From Phycisphaerae bacterium (GTDB taxonomy: Bacteria > Planctomycetota > Phycisphaerae > Sedimentisphaerales > UBA12454), in contig JBAZHC010000001.1 in the NCBI GenBank assembly GCA_041652575.1, forward strand, positions 1 to 64,000: DNA of 64,000 bases, read 5' to 3'. Both the position numbers and the translations under genes were made by a program. The notes beneath the pieces are model-generated. The model saw nothing but the letters and a program-made list of their open reading frames with translations, made no database searches and was not told the DNA's origin. Of the stretch, positions 34,678 through 43,478 are shown in pieces. Position 1 is the first letter of the stretch, and every line of letters starts with the position of its first letter.

Positions 34678-34723
34678 AAGAAGTTTTTTTGCATTATTCG
34701 CGGCGATTTCTTACAATGACGGT

Positions 34724-36010
34724 ATGAATGATAAACCGTCTATACTTCTTATAAATCCGCCGATATACGATTTCGCGGCGTTCGACTTCTGGCTCAGGCC
34801 TTTGGGCATGCTTTCTGCCGCGGGGGCAATCTCAGATGCAGCAGATTTTCAAATCTTCGATTTTTTAGACCGCAGTCACGAGTTTTATAATGACAAGCCT
34901 CAATACAAAAACGACGAATGGGGCAGAGGAAGTTTTTTTTCTTCAATAATCCCTAAACCGGATGTATTAAAACAAATTCCAAGATATTATCGCCGATTCG
35001 GGCTGCCTGCTGAGATTTTCATAGAGTTCCTGCAGACAAACAAGCCCTGCGATTTTGTTTTTATTCAGACGGTTATGACATATTGGTATTTGGGGTATCG
35101 GGAAGTTATCGAAGCCGTCAGGACATATTGGCCCAAAGCGAAAATAGTATTAGGCGGGCCATATACGATGATTTGTCCGGAGCACGCAAAAAATCTCGGG
35201 GCAGATATTATTTACGACGATGGAAATTACCCCCGACATAAAGTCGGGGGCTTTAGGTTCCTGATATGGAATCTTTATAAAAATCCTGAGACTGCCGCGA
35301 TGAAGATAACTCAGGGGTGCCCGTTTAAATGCAGTTATTGCACTGTGCCGATTTTTAACGAGGGATTCATCGCAAAGCCTTACGAACAGATAATCGAGGA
35401 ATTTAATTTTTTGGTTTCGCTCGGCGTAAAGAATATCGCTTTTTACGACGATGCTCTTTTGTATAAAAGCGATGAAGTAATCAAACCGTTTTTGCGATAT
35501 GTAATAGAAAATAAAATCAGGATTAATTTTCACACGCCAAACGCGCTTAACGCGAGATTCATCGACGATGAACTTGCAGGACTTTTGGTAAAAGCAGGCT
35601 TTAAGAGTTTTTATCTTGGCTTCGAAAGCAGGGCGGATGATTTTCAAAAGCAGACGGGGTCGAAAATTTTCGATAACGAATTTTCAATTGCCGTAAAAAA
35701 TCTCATTGCCGCAGGCGCTGATAAAAACGGCATCATTGCTTATTCAATATTGGGTCATCCAAAATTTGAAATTCAGGACATTGAAGAATCGATGAAGTTC
35801 GTAACCAGTCTCGGCGTAAGGAGTATGCTGGCGGAGTTTTCGCCGATACCCGGTACGCCTGACGGCGAGCTTTGCAGAAAATATGTCGATATGGATGAGC
35901 CTTTAATGCACAGCAAGACCGCGTTTCCAATAATCCTGCTGGGCAGCGACAGGGTGAACCTGTTAAAGGATATGTATCATAAGTTGAACAACAATCTCCG
36001 CAACAACTAA
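34724..36010 (+). CDS. B12-binding domain radical SAM protein
   Basis: A 428-residue protein. Residues about 1-165 are a cobalamin-binding-like domain (SILLINPPIYDF, FVFIQTVMTYWYLGYREVI, IVLGGPY). Residues about 199-206 carry the radical SAM cluster CPFKCSYC, followed by FYDDALLY and FYLGFESR strands. Relatives (MiaB-like/BchE-like superfamily) perform methylations or cyclisations on unknown substrates. At about residues 169-178 the reading frame passes through a perfect CCCCCGAC/GTCGGGGG palindrome encoding PRHKVGG, apparently an inserted repeat tolerated in a loop. Reactions and partners are unknown. Confidence 0.88.
   Translation: MNDKPSILLINPPIYDFAAFDFWLRPLGMLSAAGAISDAADFQIFDFLDRSHEFYNDKPQYKNDEWGRGSFFSSIIPKPDVLKQIPRYYRRFGLPAEIFIEFLQTNKPCDFVFIQTVMTYWYLGYREVIEAVRTYWPKAKIVLGGPYTMICPEHAKNLGADIIYDDGNYPRHKVGGFRFLIWNLYKNPETAAMKITQGCPFKCSYCTVPIFNEGFIAKPYEQIIEEFNFLVSLGVKNIAFYDDALLYKSDEVIKPFLRYVIENKIRINFHTPNALNARFIDDELAGLLVKAGFKSFYLGFESRADDFQKQTGSKIFDNEFSIAVKNLIAAGADKNGIIAYSILGHPKFEIQDIEESMKFVTSLGVRSMLAEFSPIPGTPDGELCRKYVDMDEPLMHSKTAFPIILLGSDRVNLLKDMYHKLNNNLRNN
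35230..35250. repeat. Palindromic element inside the radical SAM coding sequence
   Basis: CCCCCGAC and GTCGGGGG flank ATAAA. The right flank CTTTAGG resembles the CTAA flank of the intergenic copies. It is read in frame as PRHKVGG and keeps the gene open. Confidence 0.7.
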
Positions 36011-36051
36011 AGCTTGCAAATAAAAGCGTGATGTAATACAATCTCAAACCT

Positions 36052-37209
36052 TTGAAAACCAAACAAACAAAACTTATTAATTTTGGAAAACGCAGCGGCC
36101 TTAAGGTTCATCCTGTAAGCATCGGCGCGATGCGTCTGCCTGAAAGTTTCGATGAAGCGATAGCACTTTTACGAGGGGCTATTGACGCGGGAATGATTTA
36201 TATCGATACGAGCAGAGGCTATGGCGACAGCGAACTGAAACTTGCAAAGGCACTCAAAGACGGCTACAGAGAGAAAGTAATTCTTTCGACCAAATGGTGC
36301 CCGTGGAATCTGAAAGTCGAACCGACTGACGATATGTCGGCGGACTGCACGTATAAAAGAATTCTCGAATCGATGAAAAGGCTCGATGTCGATTACCTGG
36401 ATTTTTATCAGCTTTGGAGCATAAACAATAACGAGCAATGGATTAAGGCCACGCAAAAAGGCGGAATGCTCGATGGAATTTTTCGTGCGAAAAAAGAAGG
36501 CCTTGTGAAACATATCGGCTTTACGACGCACGATAAGCCTGAAAAGGTAAAAGAGTATATCGACGAAGCGGATTGGTGCGAAGCGATACTGTTTACGTAT
36601 AATATGCTCGACAGGTCTTATGAGGAGGCAATCGCCAAGACTCACGAAAAAGGGATTGCGACTATCGTTATGAATCCTGTGGTGGGGGGAGTTTTAGCAC
36701 AGGATTCGCCGCCGCTGAATAACGCGGTAAAAAAAGCGATTGGTCCGGCGGATTTGGTTCAGACCGCTCATCGCTGGCTTAAGAGCAATAAAAATATAGA
36801 CACGATTATTTGCGGCATCAGTAAGCCGACCGATGTAACATCGACGATTGAAAATTATGAGAAAGAACCTTTTACCACTGAGCAGATAAAGAAATTGAAT
36901 GAGGAGTTTGCGAAGCTTTCGAATAAAAATACAGGCTTCTGCGTAGATTGCAAATATTGCCTTCCATGTCCGAAGAATATTTACGTTCCCGGCTTTATGC
37001 AGGCGGCCTATTTCAGTGAATATCTGAAAGTTAAGGGCAAACCAGAGAATATTTACAACTGGCAGTTAAATCCCAATAACACCGGCAGGTCAGCAGACCC
37101 GGGCGAATGCATCGAATGCGGTAAATGCGAGCAGAAGTGCACTCAGAAAATCAAAATTATAGAAACACTCAAGACACTGAAAAGAAAATTCGGTAAAACG
37201 AAAAATTAA
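36052..37209 (+). CDS. Aldo/keto reductase with C-terminal 4Fe-4S motifs
   Basis: A 385-residue protein. Residues 1-290 form an AKR TIM barrel: YIDTSRGYGDSE (catalytic Asp/Tyr region), VILSTKWCPW (catalytic Lys), and VDYLDFYQLWSI, where the usual His is Gln-like. The C-terminus adds cysteine clusters CVDCKYCLPCPKNI and CIECGKCEQKC, the ferredoxin-type 4Fe-4S pattern of the YghZ/predicted-oxidoreductase subgroup. The substrate is unknown. It starts with a TTG at 36052; the upstream frame is closed by TAA at 36034 and no clear Shine-Dalgarno is present, so the start is uncertain. Confidence 0.85.
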   Translation: MKTKQTKLINFGKRSGLKVHPVSIGAMRLPESFDEAIALLRGAIDAGMIYIDTSRGYGDSELKLAKALKDGYREKVILSTKWCPWNLKVEPTDDMSADCTYKRILESMKRLDVDYLDFYQLWSINNNEQWIKATQKGGMLDGIFRAKKEGLVKHIGFTTHDKPEKVKEYIDEADWCEAILFTYNMLDRSYEEAIAKTHEKGIATIVMNPVVGGVLAQDSPPLNNAVKKAIGPADLVQTAHRWLKSNKNIDTIICGISKPTDVTSTIENYEKEPFTTEQIKKLNEEFAKLSNKNTGFCVDCKYCLPCPKNIYVPGFMQAAYFSEYLKVKGKPENIYNWQLNPNNTGRSADPGECIECGKCEQKCTQKIKIIETLKTLKRKFGKTKN

Positions 37210-37218
37210 AAATCGAAT

Positions 37219-37923
37219 CTATTTGGTTTGCCAGTCGTATTCGCCGTTTCCGCCGTCAGCAGTCATCAGAAATAATTTGCCTTTGGCAGAGTAATCGTTC
37301 CGTATCCCATTAGAGACAGACTCCTTTTGGCGGTCGTCAGGCGTTATAGGCGCCTTGTCTCTAACGGGATGTATCCAGCCGACAACATAAATTACTTTCC
37401 TGTTCGGCCATTGGTTTCCATCGGGGTCTGTCTTTGTCTGCGTGTATTTTCCCTTTGTGATGAAATACAGCAGTTGTTTATTTTTTCCGGTTTTGTCTTC
37501 GTATGTTTTCAGCGGGTCGATATTGCCGGTAAATTCGGCGGTGATGGTATATTTGCTTTTGCTGTCGGTATATTCGTAGGCACAATCCCAATGACCTTTT
37601 GCCAGGCCGTTCGGCTCAATGACGATTTCGAAATTGCCCCTTTTTTCATTTTTACTTTCGACCTCTCCGGTCAGAACAGTTTGCTCTCTTATAACGACTT
37701 TACCTTTTTTTCCGGTCTGTTTTATGGGCAGGGCTTCTTTGGCGACTAATCTTTTATCTTCGAACCACGGCCTTTCCGCATAAGGGTCAATATTTCCTGT
37801 CGGGCCGAATATAGCGGTTAAATCAATCATATAAAGCAGCGCTATAATTACTATTGTTACCAGGACGGCAAGGGCCGCAAAACCACCTTTGTGATTTGTT
37901 GATTTTCTCATTTTCAAACTCAT
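37219..37923 (-). CDS. Hypothetical membrane-anchored protein
   Basis: A protein of about 234 residues with one N-terminal membrane segment (FAALAVLVTIVIIALLYMIDL) and an extracytoplasmic domain rich in Lys/Asp with TITAEFTGNIDPLKTYEDK, VIYVVGWIHP and a C-terminal GNGEYDW. No family is recognised. The open frame reaches 37995, but those residues (SIRAPRVRIPP) are the reverse reading of tRNA-Ser, so I start at 37923; 37911 is also possible. It is transcribed away from the AKR gene, after the tRNA on the same strand. Confidence 0.65.
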   Translation of the reverse strand: MSLKMRKSTNHKGGFAALAVLVTIVIIALLYMIDLTAIFGPTGNIDPYAERPWFEDKRLVAKEALPIKQTGKKGKVVIREQTVLTGEVESKNEKRGNFEIVIEPNGLAKGHWDCAYEYTDSKSKYTITAEFTGNIDPLKTYEDKTGKNKQLLYFITKGKYTQTKTDPDGNQWPNRKVIYVVGWIHPVRDKAPITPDDRQKESVSNGIRNDYSAKGKLFLMTADGGNGEYDWQTK

Positions 37924-37950
37924 TTTTTTACGTTTTTGCCAAAACAAAAA

Positions 37951-38038
37951 CGGAGAGGGCGGGATTCGAACCCGCGGTGCTCTAATAGAGCACACTGGTT
38001 TTCGAAACCAGCTCGATCAGCCGCTCCGACACCTCTCC
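37951..38038 (-). tRNA. tRNA-Ser (anticodon CGA)
   Basis: The acceptor GGAGAGG pairs with CCTCTCC. The anticodon stem CTGGT/ACCAG closes the loop TTCGAAA, giving anticodon CGA (UCG codon). A long variable arm (GTGCTCTATTAGAGCAC) and TTCGAAT in the T loop confirm a type II serine tRNA. CCA is not encoded. Confidence 0.96.
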
Positions 38039-38176
38039 GGGATTGGTATTATGCAGATTATACATATATTTCCTGAAGGTCTCAAACGCAAAATTCTACA
38101 TTATAGAACCCCGAATGTGAACGAGAGAAGGCTCTGTCTAACCGCCGGCGTGTATCAACTAATCTGCGTTAACAGG

Positions 38177-39793
38177 TCACGGCTTCCAGAATACCCTGCC
38201 GAGCTCGCCCTTGCTGATGACAATCGTTTCGAATCCATCGCCTGAAATCGTTGTTGTTGTAGGACAGACAATTCCTTCGAACTCGGACCCTGCCCGGCCA
38301 TCAATGATAATCTGCCATTTGAGAGTTTTCCGAGATGTGTAAGCAGTATGTTTACTATCCGGACTGAAGACAGGAGTGTCATCCAGAATTTCGTCATACT
38401 CCGGCCCGGCCTTGTCATCGAAAATAACCTGCCACATATTACCCTTCTTTGCTGCATATACTATGTGTTTGCCGTCCGGACTGAAGAAAGGAATCCCTTT
38501 TTTAATTTCGTCATACTCCGGTCCGGGCCTGTCATCGATAATGACCTGCCATTTAACGCCGTTTCGCGCTGCATATACAATGTGTGTGCCGTCAGAGTTA
38601 AAGACTGGAGATTTTTCCATTATTTCGTCATATTCCGACCCGGCCTTACCATCGACGACAACCTGCCATTTGCCGCCATTTCGCACTATATACGCCAGGT
38701 GGCTGCCGTCCGAACTGAATACAGGAGCATCTCTTCTGACATCGTCATATTCTGCTGTCGAATTACCGTCAATGACAACCTGCCACTTTTCGTTTTTCTT
38801 GGCCCAATATACCATATGCCTGCTGTCAGGACTGAAAGCGGGAGTACCCTGGCCGATAAGGTCGTACTCGGCCCCGACATTATTATCAACAACGACCATT
38901 TGTTTGTAGTTGTTTTTGATTGCATACGCTGTGCGTTTGCTGTCGGGACTGAAAATGAAACTATCTTTAACAATGCCGTCGTATTCAGGTTTGGCCTTTC
39001 CATCTACGACAACCTGCCATTTAATGCCTTGTCTGGATTCGTAAGCGATATGCTTGCTGTCCGGACTGAAAACAAGAGAGCCTTCTCTGATATCGTTACA
39101 TTCCCATACTGTCTTCCCATCGACAATAGCCTGCCGTTTAGTAGCTTTTCGGCCCACATACGCCATGTGATTACTGTCCGGGCTGAATATAAAAGAGCTG
39201 ATATCGTCATATCCGGCGCCGGGCTGTCCATCGATAACGACCATTTTTTTAATGCCTTTCTCGGCTATATAAGCCGTTCGTTTACTGTCCGGACTGAAGA
39301 AAAGCAAACCTGGTCTTATATTGTCATATTCAATTCCGGTCTGACTGTCGATTGTTACTGTCCATTTGTTTCCGTTTCGAGCCGCGTAAGCAGTCCGTTT
39401 GCTATCCGGGCTGAAGATAAAAGAACTGATGTCATCATATCCGGCCGCTTCGATTTTTTTATCGAAGACCATATACCATTTCTCTCCTTTTTGTGCGGCA
39501 TACGCTACACGATTGCTGTCCGGGCTGAAGACAAGAGTTTTGGCGATACCATCGAACTGAGGTCCGCTGTTGCCGTCGACGACAATGACCGGCCATTTGC
39601 CGTCCTTGACAGTTATTAAGGCTATATGACGATTATCCGGACTGCGGGCAATGCCGTACACCTGACCGGGCGCGGGCCCAAGTTTTACCTCGGAAAAATG
39701 ATTAGGATCGTTGGCCTGGCTCAGGCGGGAAGATGTTATTATCAAAAGCGTGGTTATTACAGCCGCAAATGCAGTGCATACACGATTGCTCAT
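38177..39793 (-). CDS. Exported 12-repeat TolB-like beta-propeller protein
   Basis: The 538-residue product has a signal peptide (ITTLLIITSSRLSQA) and then about twelve ~41-residue repeats of the form FSPDSKHxAYxxxxGxKWQVVVDGKxGxEYDxI. Each resembles the TolB/PD40 propeller blade (FSPDG--I-Y). The function is unknown; the repeats suggest one or two stacked propellers exposed in the periplasm. The high repeat identity keeps the opposite strand open too, giving a long shadow frame. Recent tandem duplication is likely for repeats 6-12. It is divergent from rodA. Confidence 0.85.
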   Translation of the reverse strand: MSNRVCTAFAAVITTLLIITSSRLSQANDPNHFSEVKLGPAPGQVYGIARSPDNRHIALITVKDGKWPVIVVDGNSGPQFDGIAKTLVFSPDSNRVAYAAQKGEKWYMVFDKKIEAAGYDDISSFIFSPDSKRTAYAARNGNKWTVTIDSQTGIEYDNIRPGLLFFSPDSKRTAYIAEKGIKKMVVIDGQPGAGYDDISSFIFSPDSNHMAYVGRKATKRQAIVDGKTVWECNDIREGSLVFSPDSKHIAYESRQGIKWQVVVDGKAKPEYDGIVKDSFIFSPDSKRTAYAIKNNYKQMVVVDNNVGAEYDLIGQGTPAFSPDSRHMVYWAKKNEKWQVVIDGNSTAEYDDVRRDAPVFSSDGSHLAYIVRNGGKWQVVVDGKAGSEYDEIMEKSPVFNSDGTHIVYAARNGVKWQVIIDDRPGPEYDEIKKGIPFFSPDGKHIVYAAKKGNMWQVIFDDKAGPEYDEILDDTPVFSPDSKHTAYTSRKTLKWQIIIDGRAGSEFEGIVCPTTTTISGDGFETIVISKGELGRVFWKP

Positions 39794-39988
39794 ATTATGC
39801 CTCCTTTTTCAGCGTTCTCTCCGTCATCACTGCCCGACAACGAATCCGAACAGCTTAAACTGTATTTTACCGATTTTTCTTCGCTGCGCCTAATTGTTTT
39901 TTTTGTCGCCGGCCAGCTTATCAGGCGGGTTTGGTTCAATTATTCTTTTCCCCTTTTCCTTTTTTCCTTTTTTGTTATCATTTTCCTT

Positions 39989-41218
39989 ATGTTTGATATG
40001 TTTGATTTTTTACGCGGGAGACTGTTTGTAACCCGGCTGATAATGCTGGCTGCCGCGGCCGGTCTTGTCGCTATCGGCATTATGATGATTTACGCGTCCG
40101 GCAATCCGGTCGATTCTGCCGGCGGTCTCAGCTCAACCGCAGACATGTGGAAAAAGCAGGCTGTTTTCGCCGGGGCCGGTTTCATCGGTTTTATTATCAT
40201 AAATTCGTTCAGTTATAAAAAGCTGGGTCCGGTGAGCTTGTGGCTTTACGCGGCGATAGTTATTCTGCTTGCGATATTGTTACTGGATAAATTTGTGCAT
40301 CTGCCGTTTGTGCCGGTCAAAAAAGGCTCGCGCCGGTGGATTGTTTTAGGTTCGCTTCTGCAGTTCCAGCCTTCCGAATTTTTCAAGCTTATTTACATCA
40401 TCGCGCTCGGCTGGCATTTACGGTACAGGAGCAATTATCGTAATTTAGCCGCGCTTATCCCGCCGTTTATTTTGACGTTTTTGCCGATGGTTTTGATTTT
40501 GCTCGAGCCGGATTTGGGAACGGTTCTTTTGATGATGCCAGTATTTTTGGCGATGCTGTTCATAGCCGGGGCCAAGGTTAAACATCTTGTTGTGATAATA
40601 GCGCTTGCGATTTTTGCGTTTCCGGTTCTCTGGCTCCAGATGCACGATTATCAGCGGATGCGGATAAGCTCGGTGCTTTTTCAAAGCGGTGTTGACGGAA
40701 GCGAAAGCTGGTTCAAGCAGCAAAGCCGTCAGCGTCCCTGGCTGGGCAAATTGCTCGGCGTAAATTCCGAAAGACTTCGGAACTGGGAAGTCGGGGAAGG
40801 CTATCAGCTTATGCGTTCCAAACTGGCGATCGCATCTGGCGGAATGAGCGGGCAGGGTTACAGAAGCGGGCCGTTCATAAAATATAGATTCCTGCCTGAC
40901 AGGCATAACGATTTCATATTCGCCCTGATAGGACACCAGTGGGGCTTCGCGGGGGCGGTGCTGGTAATATCGCTGTACGCTTTGCTGATAGCCTGCGGAC
41001 TGGAGATAGCGGCGGCAAGCTCCGATGTGTTCGGCGGTTATGTGGCCGCGGGAATAAGCATAATTTTCGCGATGCAGGTAATTGTAAATATCAGTATGAC
41101 AATCGGAATTATGCCGATTACCGGAATTACGCTGCCATTCGTAAGTTACGGCGGGTCAAGCCTTTTGGTAAATATTGTGTCTATAGGATTAGTCAATAAT
41201 ATCGGCAGAAGCAAATAA
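39989..41218 (+). CDS. rodA: Rod shape-determining SEDS peptidoglycan polymerase
   Basis: A 409-residue SEDS protein that polymerises peptidoglycan glycan strands in the elongation machinery. Many membrane helices are seen, with the signatures KKGSRRWIVLGSLLQFQPSEFFKL, LEPDLGTVLLM, YQLMRSKLAIASGG...GQGYRSG and the C-terminal GIMPITGITLPFVSYGGSSL; the catalytic Asp lies in the FLPDRHNDFIFA region. I chose the ATG at 39989 (39998 is an alternative) because the longer frame upstream looks non-coding. The preceding tract is pyrimidine-rich with no clear Shine-Dalgarno. The last 30 bases overlap the converging ASCH gene. Confidence 0.92.
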   Translation: MFDMFDFLRGRLFVTRLIMLAAAAGLVAIGIMMIYASGNPVDSAGGLSSTADMWKKQAVFAGAGFIGFIIINSFSYKKLGPVSLWLYAAIVILLAILLLDKFVHLPFVPVKKGSRRWIVLGSLLQFQPSEFFKLIYIIALGWHLRYRSNYRNLAALIPPFILTFLPMVLILLEPDLGTVLLMMPVFLAMLFIAGAKVKHLVVIIALAIFAFPVLWLQMHDYQRMRISSVLFQSGVDGSESWFKQQSRQRPWLGKLLGVNSERLRNWEVGEGYQLMRSKLAIASGGMSGQGYRSGPFIKYRFLPDRHNDFIFALIGHQWGFAGAVLVISLYALLIACGLEIAAASSDVFGGYVAAGISIIFAMQVIVNISMTIGIMPITGITLPFVSYGGSSLLVNIVSIGLVNNIGRSK

Positions 41219-41623
41219 ACCAAAATTTTCCTTGCCGGTTAAAATCACCCATGCCCGCCAGTCTTTTTTGTAAATCCTTACAGGATTTATAATTTTGACG
41301 TTTTTCAGCCAGACCAAAACCGCGAATTTACTGTCTGATTTAAGCTTCCAATAATCATCTGCGCCGCCGACTAAATGATTATATACCGCCTTTAATTTGG
41401 AGATTTTGGCAGGCGTCAAATCCCTAAACTCCTGAAAAGAAGAGACTTGCGCAACTGCGCAAACAGGGCCGGCCGACTGCTTTAAAAATAACCTGTCGCC
41501 AATAGCGATAGAACCAAAAGGGGGGACGGCAGTTTTGGTAAGACGCAGCTCGACGGGCTTGGTGCCGTCAAGTATCTTACCGAGATAAACCTTTTTTAAA
41601 ATGACAAGATGTGAGTTCGGCAT
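41189..41623 (-). CDS. ASCH/PUA-like domain protein
   Basis: This protein of about 144 residues begins SHLVILKKVYLGKILDGTKPVELRLTKT, with GDRLFLKQSAGPVCAVAQVSS and WRAWVILTG, the outline of an ASCH domain, a PUA-like RNA-binding fold. A regulatory or RNA-processing role is possible but not shown. Starts at 41623 (ATG) and 41641 (GTG) both fit; the first is preferred on length. It converges with rodA and overlaps its 3' end by 30 bases. Confidence 0.78.
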   Translation of the reverse strand: MPNSHLVILKKVYLGKILDGTKPVELRLTKTAVPPFGSIAIGDRLFLKQSAGPVCAVAQVSSFQEFRDLTPAKISKLKAVYNHLVGGADDYWKLKSDSKFAVLVWLKNVKIINPVRIYKKDWRAWVILTGKENFGLFASADIID

Positions 41624-41740
41624 ACCGGAAAAATAATGCACATTCGGTACAAATTCAAATGAAATCGGGGAAATACATACGGGCGCGAAATAAACTTTCC
41701 CTGTTTATTTATTTTGCTATTTGATATATAAATAAAAATT

Positions 41741-42448
41741 ATGAATAGGATTATCAAAAAAGTCAGAGGCGCACTTAAAGCCGGGGCGGACGAGAAAACA
41801 AAAAACAGTTTTCAACGATTTTTCAAGGAAGAGGTCAAACTCTACGGGGCAAAAACAGCACTGGTTGTAAAAATCGCCAAAGATGGTTTCGCGGATATCG
41901 AGGATTTAAGTAAGAAAGAAATATTTGCCATCTGCGAAGAACTGTTCAAGTCCGGCTTTTTGGAAGAAGCCGGCATTGCAGCTACCTGGAGTTACCAGAT
42001 TCGCGAACGATTTTTAGTAAGCGATTTTAAAACCTTCGAGCGATGGATAAATAAATATATAGATAACTGGGCGAAGTGCGACACATTCTGCAATCATACG
42101 GTCGGCGACTTTATCGAACAAAATCCTGAATTTATAAGCGGTTTAAAGAAGTGGACAAAATCAAAGAACCGCTGGCTAAGACGGGCCGCCGCTGTGTCGC
42201 TGATTATTCCGGCAAGACAAGGGAAATTCCTGAAAGATATTTTTGAAATTGCCAGGAGTCTGCTTATCGATAAAGATGATATGGTGCAAAAGGGCTATGG
42301 CTGGATGCTGAAAGAAGCGAGCCGAAAACATCAAAGGGAAGTATTTGATTTTGTGGTAAAAAATAAAGCAAATATGCCGCGGACCGCTTTGCGTTATGCG
42401 ATTGAAAAAATGCCTGAAAAACTGCGGAAAAAGGCAATAGCTATATAG
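41741..42448 (+). CDS. DNA alkylation repair (AlkD-like) protein
   Basis: A 235-residue all-helical HEAT-like repeat protein of the AlkD family. The N-terminus has ADEKTKNSFQRFFKEEVKLYGAKT; the middle has WINKYIDNWAKCDTFCNHTVGDFI, the region holding AlkD's Trp and Asp active-site residues, and then WLRRAAAVSLI. AlkD glycosylases excise bulky or cationic alkylpurines without base flipping. The key WxxCD block is present, so activity is plausible. The TAG stop is followed by TCGCTAAAGTCG, a degenerate version of the repeat seen after gcvPB and groES. Confidence 0.9.
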   Translation: MNRIIKKVRGALKAGADEKTKNSFQRFFKEEVKLYGAKTALVVKIAKDGFADIEDLSKKEIFAICEELFKSGFLEEAGIAATWSYQIRERFLVSDFKTFERWINKYIDNWAKCDTFCNHTVGDFIEQNPEFISGLKKWTKSKNRWLRRAAAVSLIIPARQGKFLKDIFEIARSLLIDKDDMVQKGYGWMLKEASRKHQREVFDFVVKNKANMPRTALRYAIEKMPEKLRKKAIAI

Positions 42449-42672
42449 TCGCTAAAGTCGTTAAAGTTTGCGCATTTTAACATAAAAATAGCCACTAAGA
42501 CGCAAAGGCACCAAGAATATAAAGATTCAAAATTTGAGGAATTGGCGAGCTGAAATCTTTAGGTTGAGTTTAGAGAAAAACAGAAATATAATTTATTTTG
42601 CATTGGCCTGAATAAATAATAGGCGAGGCTATTATAACTAAAGAAACCTTATTTTATCGGAGGTGTCGACAG

Positions 42673-43461
42673 ATGAAAAAGATTTATTTAATCGTCATTG
42701 TTTGCATATTTACCTTTTCAGCGTTCGGCGGGCAGGGGAGAGTTACCGCTGACGCGAATTTTTATTTCGTGCAGATTACAGATACTCATTTAAAATCGAA
42801 GGAAAATATCGAACGGACAGAAAAGATTATCAAAAAAATTAATTCACTGCCTTTTAAAGTGGAATTCGTCGTCAACACAGGCGATATAATGTCTGACAAT
42901 ATCGCCGACGGCAACGCGGTAAAAGAGGCGAAAAAAGTATTTTCAAAACTTAAGAGTCCGATTTATTTTGTCGCGGGCAATCATGATGTCCCAAATGAAA
43001 AATCGAAAGCGCTGTACATAAAAAATTTCGGCCAACTAAACTATAGCCGGGAAAACAATAACGTAGTTCTTATTTTTATTTATGCCAATTCGCCGGCGAA
43101 CGATTCCAATGCCTTTGACATGAATTTTTTCGAATGGTTCGAGAAAGAACTCAACTCTGCCGGGAACAAGCCGATTATTATATTCGGTCACATACCTGCA
43201 GGGCGGGATTTCTACAATAACCGTTTTCATGATTCATGGCCGAGGGATGTGGAAAGGAAATTTACAAAAATGATAAACGCGCACAATGTGGAAGCTGTTA
43301 TAACTGGGCACTTTCACAGGGACGAATTGCACTGGCTCGGGAAGGTGCCGATGTATGTTTGCTCGCCGGTCTCGGAATGGCTCGGCAGGCAGGCGGCTTT
43401 CAGGATTTATCAATATGAGAACGGTAAAATCAGCTATTCCACGCAGTATATAGACAGATAA
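42673..43461 (+). CDS. Exported calcineurin-like metallophosphoesterase
   Basis: The 262-residue product has a signal peptide (MKKIYLIVIVCIFTFSAFGG) and a complete metallophosphoesterase motif set: QITDTHLK, NTGDIMSD, AGNHDVPN, FGHIPAG and TGHFHRDE. Two metals, probably Mn or Fe, would be bound. Substrates of this CpdA-like group range from cyclic nucleotides to phospholipids or phosphoproteins; none can be assigned. It would act outside the cytoplasm. Strong GGAGG lies before the ATG. It converges with lepA, leaving 17 bases between stops. Confidence 0.88.
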   Translation: MKKIYLIVIVCIFTFSAFGGQGRVTADANFYFVQITDTHLKSKENIERTEKIIKKINSLPFKVEFVVNTGDIMSDNIADGNAVKEAKKVFSKLKSPIYFVAGNHDVPNEKSKALYIKNFGQLNYSRENNNVVLIFIYANSPANDSNAFDMNFFEWFEKELNSAGNKPIIIFGHIPAGRDFYNNRFHDSWPRDVERKFTKMINAHNVEAVITGHFHRDELHWLGKVPMYVCSPVSEWLGRQAAFRIYQYENGKISYSTQYIDR

Positions 43462-43478
43462 GATGTAACTGTGCGATA

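Noticed and set aside
37924..37995. N-terminal extension of the membrane-anchored hypothetical protein
   Set aside because: These residues are read from the antisense of the tRNA-Ser gene, a common false start.
38348..39619. 423-codon plus-strand open frame opposite the beta-propeller gene
   Set aside because: It is the antisense of twelve near-identical repeats, which keep one complementary frame open. It has no start context and its repeats merely mirror the minus-strand protein, which has a signal peptide and a TolB-like pattern.
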